From the NCBI RefSeq assembly GCF_030286045.1, contig NZ_CP127390.1, positions 1,488,001-1,552,000 on the forward strand: a DNA stretch of 64,000 nucleotides. The letters are read 5' to 3'. This stretch comes from Propionimicrobium sp. PCR01-08-3. Its GTDB lineage: Bacteria; Actinomycetota; Actinomycetes; Propionibacteriales; Propionibacteriaceae. Below, piece by piece: positions 32,468 to 41,828 of this stretch. The notes below the pieces were generated by a model. It searched no databases and was not told the origin of the DNA. It saw only the letters and a program-made list of their open reading frames with translations. Position 1 is the first letter of the stretch. Each line of letters begins with the position of its first letter. Made by a program: the position numbers and the translations under genes.

Positions 32468-33445
32468 TTACCCGTAGAGCGTTCCCGTGTTGATCACCGG
32501 GGTCGATCGGGAATCGCCGCAGAGCACCACGAGCAGGTTGGAGACCATGGCCGCCTTACGCTCGTCGTCCAAGGACACGACCTCGTCGCTCTCCAACCGG
32601 TCCAATGCCTGCTCGACCATGCCGACCGCGCCCTCCACGATCTTGCTGCGGGCGGCGAGCACCGCCGACGCCTGCTGGCGCTGCAGCATCGCCTGGGCGA
32701 TCTCTTGCGCGTACGCGAGCGACGAGATGCGCGTCTCGACGACCTCGAGGCCCGCTATCGAAATGCGGGCGGCCACCTCATCGGCGAGTTCGCCCGACAC
32801 CAAATCGGTCGAACCACGCAAGCTCTCTTCGCCCGGTTCGGCGAAGTCATACGGGTGTGAGGTCGCCACATGCCGCAGGGCAGATTCGGCCTGCACCGCG
32901 ACGAAATCCTCATATGCCTCGACGGCGAATACCGACTTCGCGGTATCGGCAACCTGCCAGACCACGATGGCCGCGATGTTGATCGGATTCCCATCGGCGT
33001 CGTTGACCTTCAACTCGTTGGTCTCGAAGTTGCGGACCTTGACCGAGACCTTCTTCTTGTTCGACAGCGGAACAGTCAGCAGCAGGCCCTGCTTGCGGAT
33101 CGTGCCGATGTAGCGTCCGAAGAATTGCACGACCTTGGTGTCGCCGGGCGCGACGACCGTCAGCGAGGTGAAGGCCAGGCAAGCCACCACATATCCGAGG
33201 ATGGATCCGCCGATCACCAGCGCATTAATCTGTCGGCCCGCATCGTAGTCGACCCCGGTGTCAATGATTCCCCAGGTCGAGGCGGCCAAGACCACAATGG
33301 CCAACAGCAATGCCAGCGCGCCCGATATCGTCCAAGCGGGACGCTCGGCTATCGTCACCCGAGTGCCCTCATGGCCCACCGGCTTGCCCGCGGCCAATCC
33401 GCCAACCGATGCCTCATCGGGTATTTCGGGCATCTCATTCGACAT
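32468..33445 (-). CDS. SPFH/Band 7 membrane protein
   Basis: 325 residues. A cytoplasmic front of about 40 residues, two membrane segments (about 40-62, ALALLLAIVVLAASTW, and 75-95, LVIGGSILGYVVACLAFT), then the SPFH domain: [52 protein letters not shown]-like strand (AAIVVWQVAD) and a coiled-coil with LQRQQASAVLAARSKIVEGAV. Stomatin/flotillin-like proteins organise membrane domains. A perfect GAGGAGG site lies 5 nt before the ATG. Upstream is an AT-rich promoter with a palindrome. Confidence 0.88.
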   Translation of the reverse strand: MSNEMPEIPDEASVGGLAAGKPVGHEGTRVTIAERPAWTISGALALLLAIVVLAASTWGIIDTGVDYDAGRQINALVIGGSILGYVVACLAFTSLTVVAPGDTKVVQFFGRYIGTIRKQGLLLTVPLSNKKKVSVKVRNFETNELKVNDADGNPINIAAIVVWQVADTAKSVFAVEAYEDFVAVQAESALRHVATSHPYDFAEPGEESLRGSTDLVSGELADEVAARISIAGLEVVETRISSLAYAQEIAQAMLQRQQASAVLAARSKIVEGAVGMVEQALDRLESDEVVSLDDERKAAMVSNLLVVLCGDSRSTPVINTGTLYG

Positions 33446-33465
33446 GATGTCCTCCTCAATATTTA

Positions 33466-33482
33466 GATATCAAAGTGATATC
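33466..33482. promoter_or_regulatory. 17-bp palindrome in the SPFH promoter
   Basis: GATATCA-AAG-TGATATC is a perfect 7-bp inverted repeat with a 3-nt centre, within an AT-rich island 20 bp upstream of the SPFH start. Short inverted sites of this kind suit ribbon-helix-helix or other dimeric repressors, and the second gene of the operon encodes such a protein. Confidence 0.6.
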
Positions 33483-33721
33483 ATATTTTTGGGTCGCCCC
33501 GCGGCGTCGGTCGGCTTTTACGCGATATTTCTTCGCGACGCGATACGTATCCGTGGCGGTGTCCGCGTTCGTAGAGGATTGGTTTTCGGGTCATCGGCCG
33601 CCGGCGCATCTGTTTTGTGTCTGACGTATTTCTTGCGCCGACCCGCATTCCGTACGCAACGGGAGACGGCAGGACACGAATTCGTGGAGGGACGACCCAC
33701 TATTTCCCCGCCCGGTGAACA

Positions 33722-34780
33722 ATGGGGCAGGTGACTACCGACTGCGTGATTCACTCGATCGTCTGGCGAAACGACCAGGTGAGTGAAACCGACATCGAGT
33801 TCGCGTCCATCTCCGATCGGCTCGCCGACCCCGAGCAGGTGCTGTGGGTGGGGCTACAGAACCCGAGCACGGACGACCTGGCCGGCCTGGGCGACGAATT
33901 GGGCATCAACGCCGCCGCCATTGAGGACGCTCTCAACCACGTCGAGCGCTCGAAGGCGATCCGCTACCCGAAGTATTCGTTCATCACCGTCTATGCGGCA
34001 AAGTGGTCGGGCACCAGCACCGCGATGATGCCTGCCGATTCACCACTCGCCGCAGGTGAAGCACCTACGGCGCTGCCCGGCGACCTCACCCTCACCAAGC
34101 TCTCGGCGTTCGTCTTTCCGCGCGGGATGGTGTGTGTCTGGTACGACCCCGACTTCAGCTTCGACGAGATCGTGGAGCGTTGGAACGAGGACGGTTTCAT
34201 CTCGCAGTACGGTTCGCCGATGCTGGTGCACGGCATGCTCGACTATGTCATCGACGGCTATTTCCAGGTCACCCAGGATCTTGATGACGTGGTCGAGGAC
34301 CTTGAGGACGAGGTGCTCGAGCAGGTGGCTGGGTCCCGCTCTTTGCAACGGCGCATCTACCGGCTGCGCTCTTGCCTGGTCAGGCTGCGCCGCGCAGTGG
34401 TGCCGATGCGCGAGGTGGTGGCGTCCATCATGCGGCACCGCCGCGAAACCGACGCCGACCAGGCGCTCGACCCGTGGTTCGACGATCTCTACGACCATTC
34501 GTTGCGCGCCGCCGATTGGGCCGATTCGCTGCGTGATCTGGTGACCACCATCTTCGAGACGAATATGTCGTTGCAGGACACTCAGCTGAACGTCGTGATG
34601 CGCCGGCTGGCCGCCTGGGCCGCGATCATCGCGGTGCCCACCGCCATCACCGGCTGGTTCGGCCAGAATCTGCCCTACTTCGGCTACAACGAACCGTACG
34701 GCCTGTGGCTGTCGGTCGGCTCCATCGTCGTGCTGTCGGTGGGTCTTTATATCGCCTTCAAGCGCCGCGACTGGTTGTGA
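33722..34780 (+). CDS. corA: CorA-family divalent cation channel
   Basis: 352 residues. Cytoplasmic funnel with WVGLQNPSTDDLAGLGDELGI, HVERSKAIRYPKYSFIT and the long stalk helix with many acidic residues (VTQDLDDVVEDLEDEVLEQVAG), then two C-terminal membrane segments. The first ends AIIAVPTAITGWFGQN. The selectivity loop is GQN instead of the classical GMN, a variant seen in many actinobacterial CorA-like proteins, so Mg2+ specificity is not assured. The start may be ATG 33722 or GTG 33731; neither has a good site. It is the first gene of the long plus-strand core block. Confidence 0.88.
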   Translation: MGQVTTDCVIHSIVWRNDQVSETDIEFASISDRLADPEQVLWVGLQNPSTDDLAGLGDELGINAAAIEDALNHVERSKAIRYPKYSFITVYAAKWSGTSTAMMPADSPLAAGEAPTALPGDLTLTKLSAFVFPRGMVCVWYDPDFSFDEIVERWNEDGFISQYGSPMLVHGMLDYVIDGYFQVTQDLDDVVEDLEDEVLEQVAGSRSLQRRIYRLRSCLVRLRRAVVPMREVVASIMRHRRETDADQALDPWFDDLYDHSLRAADWADSLRDLVTTIFETNMSLQDTQLNVVMRRLAAWAAIIAVPTAITGWFGQNLPYFGYNEPYGLWLSVGSIVVLSVGLYIAFKRRDWL

Positions 34781-34996
34781 CAGCCGGGACCTGCGGTAGA
34801 CGCGGGCACGGCGAGACGACGATCGAGTGGCCGCCGCTGGGATCGGGTGGCCGCCGCCGGCCGAGACGGCACTCGCTGCGCGCAACCGATCGGCAGCGAC
34901 AACGCAGGTACCGGTCGGAGGTCGTTTGCGCTTGGACGAATCATCACGGATGACCCGCAATTCCTGCTTCACGCCGATTCGGGCAGAATAGAACCC

Positions 34997-35015
34997 GGTG
35001 CGCGCCCCGCGCACC
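34997..35015 (+). promoter_or_regulatory. Perfect hairpin in the thrS leader
   Basis: GGTGCGCG-CCC-CGCGCACC is an 8-bp GC stem with a 3-nt loop, 45 bp before the thrS start and 33 bp before its ribosome site. There is no following U-run, so it is not a standard terminator. It could be an operator or a structured mRNA leader controlling the synthetase. Confidence 0.4.
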
Positions 35016-35059
35016 TTACGACAATCAGGCGGCCGGGTATGCCGCCGAAAGGAAGAGAA

Positions 35060-37081
35060 GTGTCGGTCAACATCATCATCACCCGTGACCAGAACCCCGA
35101 ACCACAGGTGGTGACCCAGGGCACTACCGGTCTGGATCTGTTCGGCGACGATCGCAGCATCGTCGCGATGGCCATCAACGGAACCACCGTCGATCTGGCC
35201 ACCGCCGTCAACGAGGGCGACGAGATCGTCCCCATTCTGATGACATCGGACGAAGGCCTGGCCATCGTCCGGCATTCCGCCGCGCACGTCACCGCCCAGG
35301 CCCTGCAAGACGTCTTTCCCGAGGCCAAGCTCGGTATCGGCCCGCCCATCACCGACGGCTTCTACTACGACTTCCAGACCGAGCCGCTCAGCCCCGATGA
35401 TCTGAAGACCATCGAGAAGAAGATGCAGCAGATCATCAAGGAGCGCCAGCGCTTCGTCCGCCGCGTCGTCACCGACCAACAGGCCCTGGAAGAAGAGGCC
35501 AACGAGCCCTTCAAGATCGAACTGATCCACGACAAAGGATCGGCGACCTCCGAAGACGGATCGTCGGTCGAGGTCGGCGGTGGCGAACTCACCATGTACG
35601 ACAACGTTCGACGTACCGGCGAGGTCGCCTGGAAGGACCTGTGCCGCGGCCCGCATGTGCCGCACACCGGCTACATCAATGCGGTCGCACTGACCAAGAC
35701 CTCGTCCGCCTACTGGCGCGGCGACCAGGCCAACCAGCAGCTGCAGCGCGTCTATGGCACCGCCTGGGCGACGCGCGACGATTTGAAGGCCTACCAGCAC
35801 CGGATGGCCGAAGCAGCCAAGCGCGACCACCGCAAACTGGGCGCCGAGCTCGACCTGTTCAGCTTCCACGAGCAGATCGGGTCGGGGCTGCCGCTGTTCC
35901 ACCCCAAGGGCGGCGTGATCAAGCGGGTGATGGAGGACTACGTCCGCACCCGGCACATCGAAGAAGGCTTCCTCTATGTGGGCACCCCACACATCGCCAA
36001 AGAGGAGCTCTTCTATACCTCGGGCCACCTGCCCTATTACGGCGAGGCCATGTTCCCGCCGCTGGACGACGACGGCCAGGCCTACCGCCTCAAGGCGATG
36101 AACTGCCCGATGCACAACCTGATCTACTCATCCAGGGGACGTTCCTACCGCGAACTGCCGCTGCGGTTCTTCGAATTCGGCACCGTGTACCGCAACGAGA
36201 AATCGGGTGTCGTGCAGGGGCTGACCCGCGTCCGCTCAATCACCCAGGACGACTCGCACTCCTACTGCACTCCCGAACAAGCCCCCGACGAGGTGCGTCA
36301 TCTGCTCAAGTTCATCTTGAGCCTGCTCGCCGACTTCGGGATGACCGATCTCGCCCTCGAATTGTCGACCCGCGACGAGAACGGCAAGAAGAAGGACAAG
36401 TTCATCGGTTCGGACGAGCAGTGGGACAAGGCGACCAAGGTGCTCGCCGAGATCGCCTACGAGTCCGGCCTCAACGTGGTGGACGATCCGGGCGGCGCCG
36501 CCTATTACGGTCCGAAGATCTCGATCCAGGCCAAGGACGCGATCGGACGCATCTGGCAGATGTCGACCATTCAGTACGACTTCAACCAGCCGGAGCGTTT
36601 CGGTCTGGAATATGTCGCCTCCGACGGCTCTCATCAGCAGCCGGTGATGATTCACTCGGCCAAGTTCGGCTCGATCGAACGGTTCATGGGGGTGCTCATC
36701 GAGCACTATGCGGGAGCCTTCCCGGTCTGGCTGGCGCCGGTTCAGGTGGTCGGTATCCCGGTCGCGGCAAGCTTCAACGACTACCTCGATGGCATCCTCG
36801 GCAAGCTGAAGGCCGCAGGCGTGCGCACCGAGCTGGATGCCGGCGACGACCGGATGCAGAAGAAGATCCGCAACGCCCAGAAGCAGAAGATCCCGTTCAT
36901 GCTGATCGCCGGCGAAACCGACGCCGACGCGAATACCGTGTCGTTCCGGTTCCGCGATGGTTCGCAGCGCAACGGCGTGCCGATCGCAGACGCGGTGGAG
37001 TTCATCCGCCACTGGGCCGACTCGAGGCGCAACGATGATCCGACGGCCGGCCAGCCGGAGGCGGCGACGCACGGTGAGTGA
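35060..37081 (+). CDS. thrS: Threonyl-tRNA synthetase
   Basis: 673 residues from GTG 35060 ([15 protein letters not shown]); AAAGGA lies 6 nt upstream, which decides against the longer frame. TGS domain with [19 protein letters not shown]; editing domain with the zinc-type [30 protein letters not shown] and [11 protein letters not shown]; class II catalytic core with [23 protein letters not shown] (motif 1-2 area), [23 protein letters not shown], and motif 3 [20 protein letters not shown]; anticodon domain at the end. Its stop overlaps the next gene by 8 bp, as in the Mycobacterium thrS-HIT-pgsA1-patA-pimA block. Confidence 0.97.
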   Translation: MSVNIIITRDQNPEPQVVTQGTTGLDLFGDDRSIVAMAINGTTVDLATAVNEGDEIVPILMTSDEGLAIVRHSAAHVTAQALQDVFPEAKLGIGPPITDGFYYDFQTEPLSPDDLKTIEKKMQQIIKERQRFVRRVVTDQQALEEEANEPFKIELIHDKGSATSEDGSSVEVGGGELTMYDNVRRTGEVAWKDLCRGPHVPHTGYINAVALTKTSSAYWRGDQANQQLQRVYGTAWATRDDLKAYQHRMAEAAKRDHRKLGAELDLFSFHEQIGSGLPLFHPKGGVIKRVMEDYVRTRHIEEGFLYVGTPHIAKEELFYTSGHLPYYGEAMFPPLDDDGQAYRLKAMNCPMHNLIYSSRGRSYRELPLRFFEFGTVYRNEKSGVVQGLTRVRSITQDDSHSYCTPEQAPDEVRHLLKFILSLLADFGMTDLALELSTRDENGKKKDKFIGSDEQWDKATKVLAEIAYESGLNVVDDPGGAAYYGPKISIQAKDAIGRIWQMSTIQYDFNQPERFGLEYVASDGSHQQPVMIHSAKFGSIERFMGVLIEHYAGAFPVWLAPVQVVGIPVAASFNDYLDGILGKLKAAGVRTELDAGDDRMQKKIRNAQKQKIPFMLIAGETDADANTVSFRFRDGSQRNGVPIADAVEFIRHWADSRRNDDPTAGQPEAATHGE

Positions 37082-37673
37082 CGAACAACCCTGCGAGGTC
37101 ATCGAGCCGGGGGAGTTGCCCGGCACCCCGGACGCGCTGCAACGGCTGTGGACCCCTTACCGGATGGTCTACATCCAGGGGGAATCCAAACCGGCCGACA
37201 CCAGCGCGGGAGAGTGCCCGTTCTGCCGCGCGCCGCGGCAGGCCGACGAGGACTCACTGATCGTGCATCGCGGGAAAGCCGCATATGTGATCTGCAACCT
37301 CTACCCGTACAACCCGGGCCATCTGCTGGTCTGCACCTACCGGCACGTCTCGTCGTACATCGATCTGACACCCGAGGAGACCTGGGAGGTGGCCGAGCTC
37401 ACCCAGCAGGCCATCAAGATGATCATGCACGTGTCGGGGCCGGCCGGATTCAACCTGGGTATGAACCAAGGCGAGATCGCCGGCGCCGGTATCGCCGCGC
37501 ATCTGCATCAGCACATCGTGCCCAGGTGGCAGGGTGATGCGAACTTCCTGCCGGTGATCGGACGCACCAAGGCGCTGCCGCAGTTCCTCGCCGATACCCG
37601 GCAGCTGTTCGCCGACGGTTGGGCCGAACTCTTCGGTTCCGGCGAAAGTCCCACCTCCGCCGCGGAAAGGTAG
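37074..37673 (+). CDS. HIT-family nucleotide hydrolase (AP4A phosphorylase-like)
   Basis: 199 residues from GTG 37074 ([12 protein letters not shown]), overlapping thrS in GTGAGTGA. CPFCRAP is a CxxC zinc motif, [20 protein letters not shown] follows, and the catalytic histidine triad is [12 protein letters not shown]. The Mycobacterium homolog in the same position (Rv2613c) acts as an AP4A phosphorylase; threonyl-tRNA synthetase can make AP4A, giving a sensible reason for the pairing. The longer frame before 37074 lies inside thrS. Confidence 0.9.
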   Translation: MSDEQPCEVIEPGELPGTPDALQRLWTPYRMVYIQGESKPADTSAGECPFCRAPRQADEDSLIVHRGKAAYVICNLYPYNPGHLLVCTYRHVSSYIDLTPEETWEVAELTQQAIKMIMHVSGPAGFNLGMNQGEIAGAGIAAHLHQHIVPRWQGDANFLPVIGRTKALPQFLADTRQLFADGWAELFGSGESPTSAAER

Positions 37674-37675
37674 TC

Positions 37676-38311
37676 ATGCTCGAGAAGATCCGGGCCCAGT
37701 GGACGAAGGTCATTCGTCCACTGGCGCTTCGCCTGCTGAAGCTGGGCATCACTCCCGACATCGTCACCTGGACGGGCACGATCGGCGCCATCCTGGTCGC
37801 CGTCATCTGCTTCCCGCAGGGCTGGCTGTGGCAGGGGACGCTCGTCATGCTGGTGTTCATCTTCTCCGATTCGCTGGACGGCACGATGGCCCGCGAATCG
37901 GGCCGCAGCTCGAAGTGGGGGGCGTTCCTCGATTCCACCCTCGACCGGCTGGCCGATGGCGCGATCCTCGGCGGGCTGGCGCTCTACTACGCCAGCCGGC
38001 CCGACGGCCTCATCTGGTGCGGGCTGGCCATCGCCGCACTTGTCTTCGCCCTGGTCACCTCGTACTCCAAGGCGCGCGGCGAATCGGTGGGCATCGAGGT
38101 GCACGCCGGGCTGGCCGGGCGCGCCGACCGCCTGGTGCTGTCGCTGGTGGGGGCTTTCGCAACCGGAGTGGGCGTGAGCTGGGCGCTGCCGGTTGCGTTG
38201 ATCTATCTGTGCGCGGCCGGAGCCTTCACCGTCGGCCAGCGGATGTGGATCGTCCGCAAGGCGATCGTCGCCGAACAGGCGACGCGCCCGGATGCGGACG
38301 AGAAGGCATGA
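37676..38311 (+). CDS. pgsA1: Phosphatidylinositol phosphate synthase (CDP-alcohol phosphotransferase)
   Basis: 211 residues from ATG 37676 (MLEKIRAQW); GGAAAGG lies just upstream. It joins CDP-diacylglycerol with inositol 1-phosphate, the first step to phosphatidylinositol mannosides. The signature D-x2-D-G-x2-A-R-x8-G-x3-D-x3-D is complete in DSLDGTMARESGRSSKWG followed by AFLDSTLDR. Six membrane helices are expected. It overlaps patA by 4 bp (ATGA). Neighbours patA and pimA use its product, which fixes the assignment better than the sequence alone. Confidence 0.93.
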   Translation: MLEKIRAQWTKVIRPLALRLLKLGITPDIVTWTGTIGAILVAVICFPQGWLWQGTLVMLVFIFSDSLDGTMARESGRSSKWGAFLDSTLDRLADGAILGGLALYYASRPDGLIWCGLAIAALVFALVTSYSKARGESVGIEVHAGLAGRADRLVLSLVGAFATGVGVSWALPVALIYLCAAGAFTVGQRMWIVRKAIVAEQATRPDADEKA

Positions 38312-39174
38312 GCCGGCGCGCAACGGCCACCTTATGGGCCTTCGAGCTGGCGGCCCGCGTCCCGCAGGCGATCTGGCTACCCCTGGCAAGGTTCGTGAGC
38401 CTGCTGCTGGCGGCTCGTCCGCCGAAGCCACTGCGGCAATGGGCGTTGAATGCCGGAGTGGTGACCGGCCGGGTCCCAGGATACCTGGACCGCGTCCGGG
38501 CCCAGGTCTCCTGGTTTCGCAATACGATCGGTTCGCTCCAGCTGGGTCACCTGACGCCGAAACAGATCCGAGCCCGGGTGCGCGCCGATCCCGGGCAGCT
38601 GGCCGGGCTGCTCGCAGCGCAGCAGAGCAACGGGGTGGTCATCGCGCTGCCGCACATGGGCTCCTGGGATCTCGCGGGCGCCTATGCCTGCGTGATCGGG
38701 CTGCCGGTCACTTCGGTCGCCGAGCGGCTGCCGGCAGGGCAGTATGAATACTTCAGCAGGCTGCGGGCCCGGCTCGGGTTCGAGATCTATCCCTACGATC
38801 AGCACGGCCTGATCGGCGTCCTGGGTGACGACGTGCTGCACGGGCGCGCGGTCTGCCTGATCGCGGACCGGGACTTCCACCGGCACGGTATCGCTGTGCA
38901 GTGGCCCATCCCCGGCGGTCACCGGGATCTCACCGTGCCGCCGGGGCCGGTGCTGATAGCCCAGCAGACCGGAGCCGATCTATACGCCGGAGTCACCTGG
39001 TTCGATGGAAAACATTTGCGGCTGAGCTTCAGCGACCCGATCGTGCGTCGTCACGGCGCCGATGGCGCTGGCCAAATGGCCCAGCAGATGGTTGACTTCT
39101 TTGCGTCCCAGATCGCGGAGCACCCCACCGATTGGCACATGATGCAACGATTTTTCCCAGGAGAGACCGCATGA
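38308..39174 (+). CDS. patA: Phosphatidylinositol mannoside acyltransferase
   Basis: 288 residues from ATG 38308; the long frame starting at 37699 is only an overlap with pgsA1. LpxL/HtrB-type acyltransferase: the HxxxxE-like catalytic box is changed to VVIALPHMGSWDLAGAY (H-x4-D), as in PatA of mycobacteria. Then VAERLPAGQYEYFSRLRARLG and VCLIADRDFHRHGIAVQWPI. It acylates the mannose of PIM1/PIM2 at the inner membrane face. It overlaps its neighbours on both sides by ATGA. Confidence 0.93.
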   Translation: MSRRATATLWAFELAARVPQAIWLPLARFVSLLLAARPPKPLRQWALNAGVVTGRVPGYLDRVRAQVSWFRNTIGSLQLGHLTPKQIRARVRADPGQLAGLLAAQQSNGVVIALPHMGSWDLAGAYACVIGLPVTSVAERLPAGQYEYFSRLRARLGFEIYPYDQHGLIGVLGDDVLHGRAVCLIADRDFHRHGIAVQWPIPGGHRDLTVPPGPVLIAQQTGADLYAGVTWFDGKHLRLSFSDPIVRRHGADGAGQMAQQMVDFFASQIAEHPTDWHMMQRFFPGETA

Positions 39175-40322
39175 AGGTCGGACTAGTCTGCCCCTACTCC
39201 TTCAACCGGCCCGGCGGGGTGCAGAACCACGTGCTGGGCTTGGCCGGCTGGCTGAAGACCAAAGGCCACCGGGTTTCCGTCCTGGCACCGGGTTTTCCGC
39301 CCAAAGGAATGCTCGCAGACTACGGACTGACGCCTACCGAATACACCACCGGCGGCAAGGCGGTGCCGTTCAAGGTCAACGAATCCGTCGCCCGGATCAA
39401 CTTCGGCTTCGGCCCGGCGCATAAGGCCAAAGCGTGGCTGGACGCCGGCGATTTCGATGTGGTTCATCTGCATGAGCCGATCGCACCCAACCTGGGTCTG
39501 CTCACGCTGTGGCTCACCGATCGTCCGGTGACCGCCACCTTTCACAGCAATTCGCCGACCATCAAGACCTGGAAACGCATCAACGAGATGCTGCCCGGAG
39601 CCGTGCACAGGCTGGACGCCACCATCGCCGTCTCATCCGTGGCGGCAAAGGTGGCGCGCAACCACACCGGCGTCGTGCCCGTGGTGATCGGAAACGGCCT
39701 CGCCATCGACGACTACGAGCTGAAGCAGACGCCCGGACGCTGGCGCGGCGGCGATCATCCACGCGTCGCCTTTTTGGGCCGCTACGCCGAGCCGCGCAAG
39801 GGGTTCAACGTATTGACGGCCTCCTTGCCGCTGGTCAGAGAGTATTTCCCCGATCTCGAGGTCATCGTCATGGGGCACGGCCCCGAGATGTCGATCGAGG
39901 GCGTGCGGTTCGTCGGGGGCGTGTCCGACGCGGAACGTAACCGCTGGCTGGGGGTGAGCGATGTCTACGTTGCCCCACAGACCGGACGCGAAAGCTTCGG
40001 CATCGTGCTGATCGAGGCGCTGGCCTGCGGAGCGCCGGTGGTCGCGTCCAATCTGTCGGCATTCGTCGAGGTGCTCACCGATCGTGAAGGAGTGGTCGGT
40101 CACACCTTCAGGACCGGCAACTCCCACGCCCTGGCCAATGCCATCATCACCAGCTTGAACGAACCACGCGACCTGCGCCTGGAGCGGGGGAGAGCCCAAG
40201 CGGCAGCCTTCGACTGGTCGGTCATTGGGCCCCAGGTGGTAGCAATGTACGAGATCGCCGCCGAAAACCGGTACTTGGCCGTCGACAAACCCAAGGGTCG
40301 GATGCGCCGCGGTGCCAGGTAG
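39171..40322 (+). CDS. pimA: Phosphatidylinositol alpha-mannosyltransferase PimA
   Basis: 383 residues from ATG 39171, overlapping patA by 4 bp. GT4, GT-B fold: MKVGLVCPYSFNRPGGVQNHV with the diglycine acceptor loop, DVVHLHEPIAPNLGLL, ATFHSNSP, then the GDP-mannose half VAFLGRYAEPRKGFNVL with the Arg/Lys pair, and VYVAPQTGRESFGIVLIEALACGAPVVAS with the E-x7-E motif. It puts the first mannose on phosphatidylinositol. Gene order thrS-HIT-pgsA1-patA-pimA is the same as in Mycobacterium tuberculosis. Confidence 0.95.
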   Translation: MKVGLVCPYSFNRPGGVQNHVLGLAGWLKTKGHRVSVLAPGFPPKGMLADYGLTPTEYTTGGKAVPFKVNESVARINFGFGPAHKAKAWLDAGDFDVVHLHEPIAPNLGLLTLWLTDRPVTATFHSNSPTIKTWKRINEMLPGAVHRLDATIAVSSVAAKVARNHTGVVPVVIGNGLAIDDYELKQTPGRWRGGDHPRVAFLGRYAEPRKGFNVLTASLPLVREYFPDLEVIVMGHGPEMSIEGVRFVGGVSDAERNRWLGVSDVYVAPQTGRESFGIVLIEALACGAPVVASNLSAFVEVLTDREGVVGHTFRTGNSHALANAIITSLNEPRDLRLERGRAQAAAFDWSVIGPQVVAMYEIAAENRYLAVDKPKGRMRRGAR

Positions 40323-40343
40323 CGCACCGCGTAGATTGGAGTC

Positions 40344-40973
40344 GTGTCAGTGAGTGGATCGGCCGAAGACAAGCAGGTTGCCACCGAGCAGGTCGCCAGC
40401 GACCGTATCTGGACCATCCCGAATGTGCTGAGCTTCCTGCGCCTGATCGGGGTGCCTTTCTTCTTCGCGCTCATCTGGACCAGCCACGATGTGGCGGCGG
40501 TGGTGCTGCTGGCGGTCGCCAGCCTCACCGATCTTCTCGATGGACGCATCGCCCGACGCTTCAATCAGATCTCGAAGCTGGGGGAGATGCTCGATCCCGC
40601 GGCCGATCGCCTCTATATCTTCGCGACCGTGCTCGGGCTGGCGGTGCGCGGCATCATTCCCTGGTGGCTGCTGGTGGTGCTGGCCGGACGAGACGTCATG
40701 ATGGCCTGTCTGCTGACCGTGCTGAAGCCTCGCGGTTTCACCAGCCTGCCGGTCAATTTCATCGGCAAGGCGGCCACCTTCTGTCTGCTCTACGCGCTGC
40801 CGCTCATCTTGCTGGGAGCGGGCTCCTGGGTGATCTCGCCCGCGGCCAACGTCATCGGTTGGGCGTTCGCCATCTGGGGAGCCTTCCTGTACTGGTGGGC
40901 AGGCCTGATGTATGTCGGTCAGACCCTGCAAGTTGCCCGCACCATGCCCAAGCTCAGGTCACGAGCCGTCTGA
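40344..40973 (+). CDS. pgsA2: CDP-alcohol phosphatidyltransferase (PgsA2-like)
   Basis: 209 residues from GTG 40344, with GGAG 2 nt before it. After a short charged front come IWTIPNVLSFLRLIGVP and the full signature DLLDGRIARRFNQISKLGEM with LDPAADR. It belongs to the phosphatidylglycerophosphate/cardiolipin synthase branch. Its homolog in Mycobacterium (Rv1822) also precedes a DUF881 gene, small basic protein gene and second DUF881 gene, so the call follows that block. Which head-group alcohol it uses cannot be decided from sequence. Confidence 0.88.
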   Translation: MSVSGSAEDKQVATEQVASDRIWTIPNVLSFLRLIGVPFFFALIWTSHDVAAVVLLAVASLTDLLDGRIARRFNQISKLGEMLDPAADRLYIFATVLGLAVRGIIPWWLLVVLAGRDVMMACLLTVLKPRGFTSLPVNFIGKAATFCLLYALPLILLGAGSWVISPAANVIGWAFAIWGAFLYWWAGLMYVGQTLQVARTMPKLRSRAV

Positions 40974-40975
40974 CG

Positions 40976-41779
40976 ATGAGCGCCAAGAAGGGCACTGCGG
41001 CTCCTGCGAAGAGGCGTCCACCGGATGCCTCGATGGAGTTGCTCACCTCGATCCAGCGCGACACCATCGAGCCCGAGTACGGCGTCCATTACGGCGAGCA
41101 CAGGCCGGCACGCGGACGATCGCGCTGGCTGATGCTCGCGATCTGCTTTCTTGCCGGGTTGATGTTCGCCACCTCGTCCATGGGAACCGGACGAGGCGCC
41201 GATGACGCCGCCGGGGAGCGCTCCGATCTGATCAGCCAGATCAACGCCGCTCAGCAGCGCAACGCCGAGCTTCAGGCCCAAGCCGATGAGCTCGCCAATC
41301 AGGTGCACGAATTGGAGCAGGACCGACTCGGCCAACAGGTTCGGTTCGATGACTCGGCGCAAGTCATGTCCGGCGTGATCCCGGTTTCGGGTCCGGGCAT
41401 CGTGTTGATCATCACCGACAGTCCCGATGACGAGACGGGGATCATCGTCGATCAGGACATTCGCCAGGTTATCAACGGATTGTGGCTGGCCGGGGCCGAG
41501 TCGATATCGGTCAACGATCACCGGTTGAGCGCGCGCACCGCGATTCGTCAGGCAGGTTCGGCCATCACGGTCGACTACAAATCATTGACCGGCCCCTACC
41601 GGATCGAAGTGATCGGTGATCCCGACACCTTGGCCACCAACTTCGGCGCCGGGCCCGGGGGCGCCTGGCTGAATTTCCTGAAACGCAACCACGGGGTGAG
41701 TTGGACGCTTGGCACCAGCACCGAGCTCGAACTCGGCGCCGATCCCGGTCTCGATACCGATAACGCTGGTGTACGGTAA
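40976..41779 (+). CDS. DUF881 membrane-anchored protein
   Basis: 267 residues from ATG 40976, 2 bp after pgsA2. A cytoplasmic front of 50 residues, one membrane segment (WLMLAICFLAGLMFATSS), a coiled-coil (LISQINAAQQRNAELQAQADEL) and the DUF881 domain with VSGPGIVLIITDSPDDE and QVINGLWLAGAESISVNDHRL. This matches Rv1823 in position and shape. The family is linked to the actinobacterial cell envelope/division region; its biochemical function is not known. Confidence 0.9.
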   Translation: MSAKKGTAAPAKRRPPDASMELLTSIQRDTIEPEYGVHYGEHRPARGRSRWLMLAICFLAGLMFATSSMGTGRGADDAAGERSDLISQINAAQQRNAELQAQADELANQVHELEQDRLGQQVRFDDSAQVMSGVIPVSGPGIVLIITDSPDDETGIIVDQDIRQVINGLWLAGAESISVNDHRLSARTAIRQAGSAITVDYKSLTGPYRIEVIGDPDTLATNFGAGPGGAWLNFLKRNHGVSWTLGTSTELELGADPGLDTDNAGVR

Positions 41780-41828
41780 CCGCCATGCTGGTTGATGTGC
41801 GCCTGACACGCCGAAGAGGGGAAGTCTC

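Noticed and set aside
22610-33480. Genomic island or prophage
   Set aside because: Toxin-antitoxin genes cluster here, but there is no integrase, transposase, tRNA target or flanking direct repeat visible.
34040-36115. Minus-strand open frame of 691 codons opposite corA and thrS
   Set aside because: It is rich in His, Arg, Val and Gly repeats typical of antisense frames of GC-rich genes, spans two clear plus-strand genes and has no family similarity.
37699-38307. Front part of a 491-codon frame reaching into patA
   Set aside because: Overlaps pgsA1 in another frame; the Arg/His/Ala-rich part is a shadow and the real patA start is ATG 38308.
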